DNA of 8,851 nucleotides. Source: Balneolaceae bacterium. Lineage in GTDB: Bacteria > Bacteroidota > Rhodothermia > Balneolales > Balneolaceae. The position numbers and the translations under genes were made by a program. This document shows positions 6,893-8,851 of the stretch, piece after piece (positions within the stretch are counted from its first letter, which is position 1; each line of letters begins with the position of its first letter). The stretch covers positions 1 to 8,851 of the forward strand of contig SLKH01000046.1 of assembly GCA_007134665.1 (NCBI GenBank). Direction: 5' to 3'. The notes beneath the pieces were generated by a model. The model had not been told where the DNA came from and ran no database searches. It saw only the letters and a program-made list of their open reading frames with translations.

Positions 6893-6926
6893 TGTATTCT
6901 TTTCTTACTGAACCTAATTTTTTTTG

Positions 6927-6955
6927 TAGATAGCTGATTCTCAGGGAAGTGTCAA
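6927..6955 (-). promoter_or_regulatory. Candidate promoter of mtnA
   Basis: Read on the minus strand, TTGACA (6955-6950), a 17-bp spacer and TATCTA (6932-6927) form a near-consensus sigma70-type promoter. The -35 box is part of TTTGACA, which also supplies the TTTG of the Bacteroidota -33 element. Predicted initiation near 6920 leaves a leader of under 30 nt before ATG 6892, too short for a SAM-type riboswitch. It suggests mtnA is transcribed separately from the upstream ggt gene. Confidence 0.5.
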
Positions 6956-7040
6956 ATGATTGGCTGAATTAATGTTGAAAAATGAAATTTATTCCTGGAT
7001 TAATCATTAAGATCATAACCTGGATGTTAAAAGTTGAGAG

Positions 7041-7129
7041 GAAACCGCTGAGGGCGCAGGGAGTCGCGGAGGAGTTTTCTTGGCGTCCTCTGCGGTTAAA
7101 AAGAGGGGGAAACCGCTGAGGGAGCGGAG
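7041..7129. repeat. G-rich degenerate tandem and inverted repeat (CCGCNGAGG type), likely dispersed intergenic element
   Basis: The left part is a run of degenerate 10-base units (CCGCTGAGGG, then CGCAGGGAGT, then CGCGGAGGAG). The segment 7043-7057 pairs with 7083-7097 (GCGTCCTCTGCGGTT) at 13 of 15 positions, making a long hairpin. A direct copy of GAAACCGCTGAGGG (7041-7054) recurs exactly at 7109-7122. The strand asymmetry and G+C content contrast sharply with the flanking A/T-rich spacer. Similar 'accgcagagg...cctctgcggtt' sequences are, from memory, scattered through intergenic regions of many bacteria. It lies 30-115 bp beyond the ggt stop and may also end or stabilise the ggt transcript. 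Confidence 0.7.
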
Positions 7130-7157
7130 AGGAAAAAAGGTTTAAGACTTTTTTGTG

Positions 7158-8851
7158 TTAATACCCTTTTGCAGTACCATCCCCACGAGGGTCAGGTATT
7201 CCATACATTTTACCCTCCTCATCTACATAGATAAGGTGGATTCGTCCGATATGCTCCATGATTCCGATATTATGGCCCCTGTTTCTTAATATATCTTCTG
7301 TATCTCTTGAGAGAGTGAAAGGTTCAACGGTAATTTGATCTGGCAGCCATTGGTGATGAAAACGGGGTGCATTAACCGCTTGTACAGCATTCATTTCAAA
7401 AATTGAAATATTCAGAAAACTTTGAATTACAGAAGTTATAATCCTCGGGCCACCGGCCGCTCCAAGAACCGAGTGAACATTGCCGTCTTTATTAATAATC
7501 GTGGGACTCATACTGCTTAACATTCTTTTTCCCGGTTCAATCGAATTGGCTTCGGCTTCAACTAATCCAAACATGTTGGCAGATCCGGGTTTGGCCGAAA
7601 AGTCATCCATTTCATTATTCAGAAGGAACCCTGCCCCGGTTACAGCCAGTTTACTTCCGAATGACCCATTCAGTGTTGTTGTGACAGCTACGGCATTTCC
7701 ATCAGCATCAATGACGGAGAAATGTGTGGTCTCATCCGGTTCATACAGGTCAAATAAACGGCCCTGCGAAATATTTTGGCTGTTTGTAGCCCTCTCCGGC
7801 CTGAAGTCCCGCATTCGCCGGCTGAAATAGCTATTTACAGTTAATGAGCGTAACGGGACCTCAACATAGTCAGGGTCGCCGAGGTAGTAGTTTCTGTCAG
7901 CAAAAGACCGCCGCATTGCTTCGCTGAGCAGATGAATATAATCAGCTGAATTGAACCCTTTTGATTTGAGGTCATAAGGTTCGATCATTCCGAGTACCTG
8001 TTGGATAACAAGCCCACCACTACTGGGAGGTGGCATCATGACAAGTTCATAATCATTGAAATTTGTAACAATAGGTTCTCTCCAATTGCTTCTGTAGTTT
8101 CGCAGGTCTTCATACGTAATTAATCCACCCTGTCGCCTCATCTCTTCGATAATGCGTTGTGCAGTGATTCCAGTATAAAATCCACGCCGTCCATTGGTTG
8201 ATACACGCTGCAGGGTTGCGGCGAGATCCTCCTGGATAAATAAGTCTCCCTTCTCCCATGCTTCACCATCTTCCCGGGTGAAGTAGTTGCGGGATGACTC
8301 AAACTGATTGAGATCATTCGCAAATCGGTTCAGATCATTTGCCATGGTATAACTGAGCGGATACCCTTCACGTGCGAGCCGGATTGCAGGTTCCATGACG
8401 ATTTCAAGAGGGAGCCTGCCGTGGTGTTCCAGTGCCGTAATCATGCCTTCAACCGTACCGGGTACTCCAACCGCCAGGGCTCCAACTCTGCTGAGGTCCT
8501 GTAAATATTCGCCAGATTCATCAAGGTACATATCCCTGTAAGCTGCAGCCGGTGCTTTTTCCCTGAAATCGAGTGCTGCCCGGGACCCGTCACTCTTCTG
8601 GATCAGCATAAACCCGCCGCCACCGAGGTTACCGGCTCTTGGCAATGTAACAGCCAATGTAAATTGAATGGCAACAGCAGCATCAACTGCATTTCCTCCC
8701 TGGTCTAAAATTTTCAGGCCAGCATCAGTAGCGTGTTCCTCTGCTGTAACAACAACAGCATGGGAATAGGGTTCAGCCCAGCCGGTTTGTGAGATGGCGG
8801 AATCGGTTACTGTAAGAGTAATCAGCAGAGAGAGGAGAGCAAATGAACAAA
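7158..8851 (-). CDS. ggt: Gamma-glutamyltransferase, secreted, 5' end just outside the window
   Basis: Cleaves or transfers the gamma-glutamyl group of glutathione and related peptides, in the periplasm or at the cell surface. The frame stays open to the right edge: 563 residues are visible, beginning inside a hydrophobic signal peptide (leucine-rich, 8790-8849) that ends near SAIS-QTG, so only a few residues are missing. Family blocks in order are GGNAVDAAVA, GNLGGGGFML, LDFREKAP (substrate-binding Arg), PPPSSGG, ETTHFSV, NNEMDDFS, SSMSPT and the oxyanion-hole GAAGGPRII. The protein ends in DPRGDGTAKGY. The Thr encoded at 7728-7730 (first T of TTHFSV) is the expected autocleavage site and nucleophile, giving a small subunit of about 190 residues. 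All key residues are present, so it should mature and be active. It is on the same strand as mtnA but separated by 265 bp with a repeat and a promoter, so probably not one operon. Confidence 0.95.
   Translation of the reverse strand, partial: CSFALLSLLITLTVTDSAISQTGWAEPYSHAVVVTAEEHATDAGLKILDQGGNAVDAAVAIQFTLAVTLPRAGNLGGGGFMLIQKSDGSRAALDFREKAPAAAYRDMYLDESGEYLQDLSRVGALAVGVPGTVEGMITALEHHGRLPLEIVMEPAIRLAREGYPLSYTMANDLNRFANDLNQFESSRNYFTREDGEAWEKGDLFIQEDLAATLQRVSTNGRRGFYTGITAQRIIEEMRRQGGLITYEDLRNYRSNWREPIVTNFNDYELVMMPPPSSGGLVIQQVLGMIEPYDLKSKGFNSADYIHLLSEAMRRSFADRNYYLGDPDYVEVPLRSLTVNSYFSRRMRDFRPERATNSQNISQGRLFDLYEPDETTHFSVIDADGNAVAVTTTLNGSFGSKLAVTGAGFLLNNEMDDFSAKPGSANMFGLVEAEANSIEPGKRMLSSMSPTIINKDGNVHSVLGAAGGPRIITSVIQSFLNISIFEMNAVQAVNAPRFHHQWLPDQITVEPFTLSRDTEDILRNRGHNIGIMEHIGRIHLIYVDEEGKMYGIPDPRGDGTAKGY

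Noticed and set aside
6893..7020. SAM-type riboswitch ahead of mtnA
   Set aside because: The likely leader is under 30 nt and the spacer shows no multi-helix aptamer pattern.
7480..7830. A 116-codon plus-strand open frame inside ggt
   Set aside because: It lies over the catalytic Thr and oxyanion-hole region of ggt, where the minus-strand frame is fully conserved.
8655..8657. TTG as the start of ggt
   Set aside because: The frame continues upstream through conserved gamma-glutamyltransferase sequence (GGNAVDAAVA) and a signal peptide up to the window edge.

Overview
The window looks like ordinary chromosomal sequence from a member of the Bacteroidota / Rhodothermota / Balneolota assemblage, perhaps a marine Balneolales-type organism. 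The evidence is moderate A+T content, a paired actA-actB start of an Alternative Complex III operon, weak or absent Shine-Dalgarno sites on most genes, and the style of the proteins. The exact taxon is an inference. Seven protein-coding genes account for nearly all of the DNA. Two of them are cut by the window edges: actB at the left and a gamma-glutamyltransferase at the right.

Left third (about 1-2924), respiration. On the minus strand, actA (pentahaem cytochrome c) is followed by actB, the membrane-attached molybdopterin-oxidoreductase-like subunit, of which 383 residues are visible. Together they form the electron-entry arm of Alternative Complex III, the quinol:electron-acceptor oxidoreductase that replaces bc1 in this group. 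A DUF420 (YozB-like) five-helix membrane protein, of a family linked to haem-copper oxidase genes, is transcribed divergently. The roughly 456-bp gap between them carries a perfect 9-bp inverted repeat, a further copy of its half-site and a near-perfect 13-nt direct repeat.

Middle (about 3031-5800). A UPF0173 metallo-beta-lactamase-fold hydrolase lies on the minus strand. Divergent from it is a two-gene plus-strand unit: a YciO-type member of the Sua5/YrdC/YciO family with an unusually good ribosome binding site, and 38 bp later a 6-phosphofructokinase that combines an ATP-type and a PPi-type signature residue.

Right third (about 5816-8851), minus strand. mtnA (methylthioribose-1-phosphate isomerase, methionine salvage) ends 15 bp from the end of the phosphofructokinase gene in a convergent arrangement. 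It has a good candidate promoter of its own (TTGACA, 17 bp, TATCTA). Upstream of that lies a degenerate G-rich tandem and inverted repeat of the 'CCGCNGAGG' type, probably a dispersed intergenic repeat, and then a secreted gamma-glutamyltransferase that lacks only its first few signal-peptide residues.

I saw no mobile element, CRISPR array, tRNA or rRNA, phage gene, or anything that looks like a new multi-gene system. The observations most worth a second look are the mixed phosphofructokinase signature, the altered SxN motif of the YciO protein, the dispersed-type repeat, and the dyads in the act/DUF420 control region.
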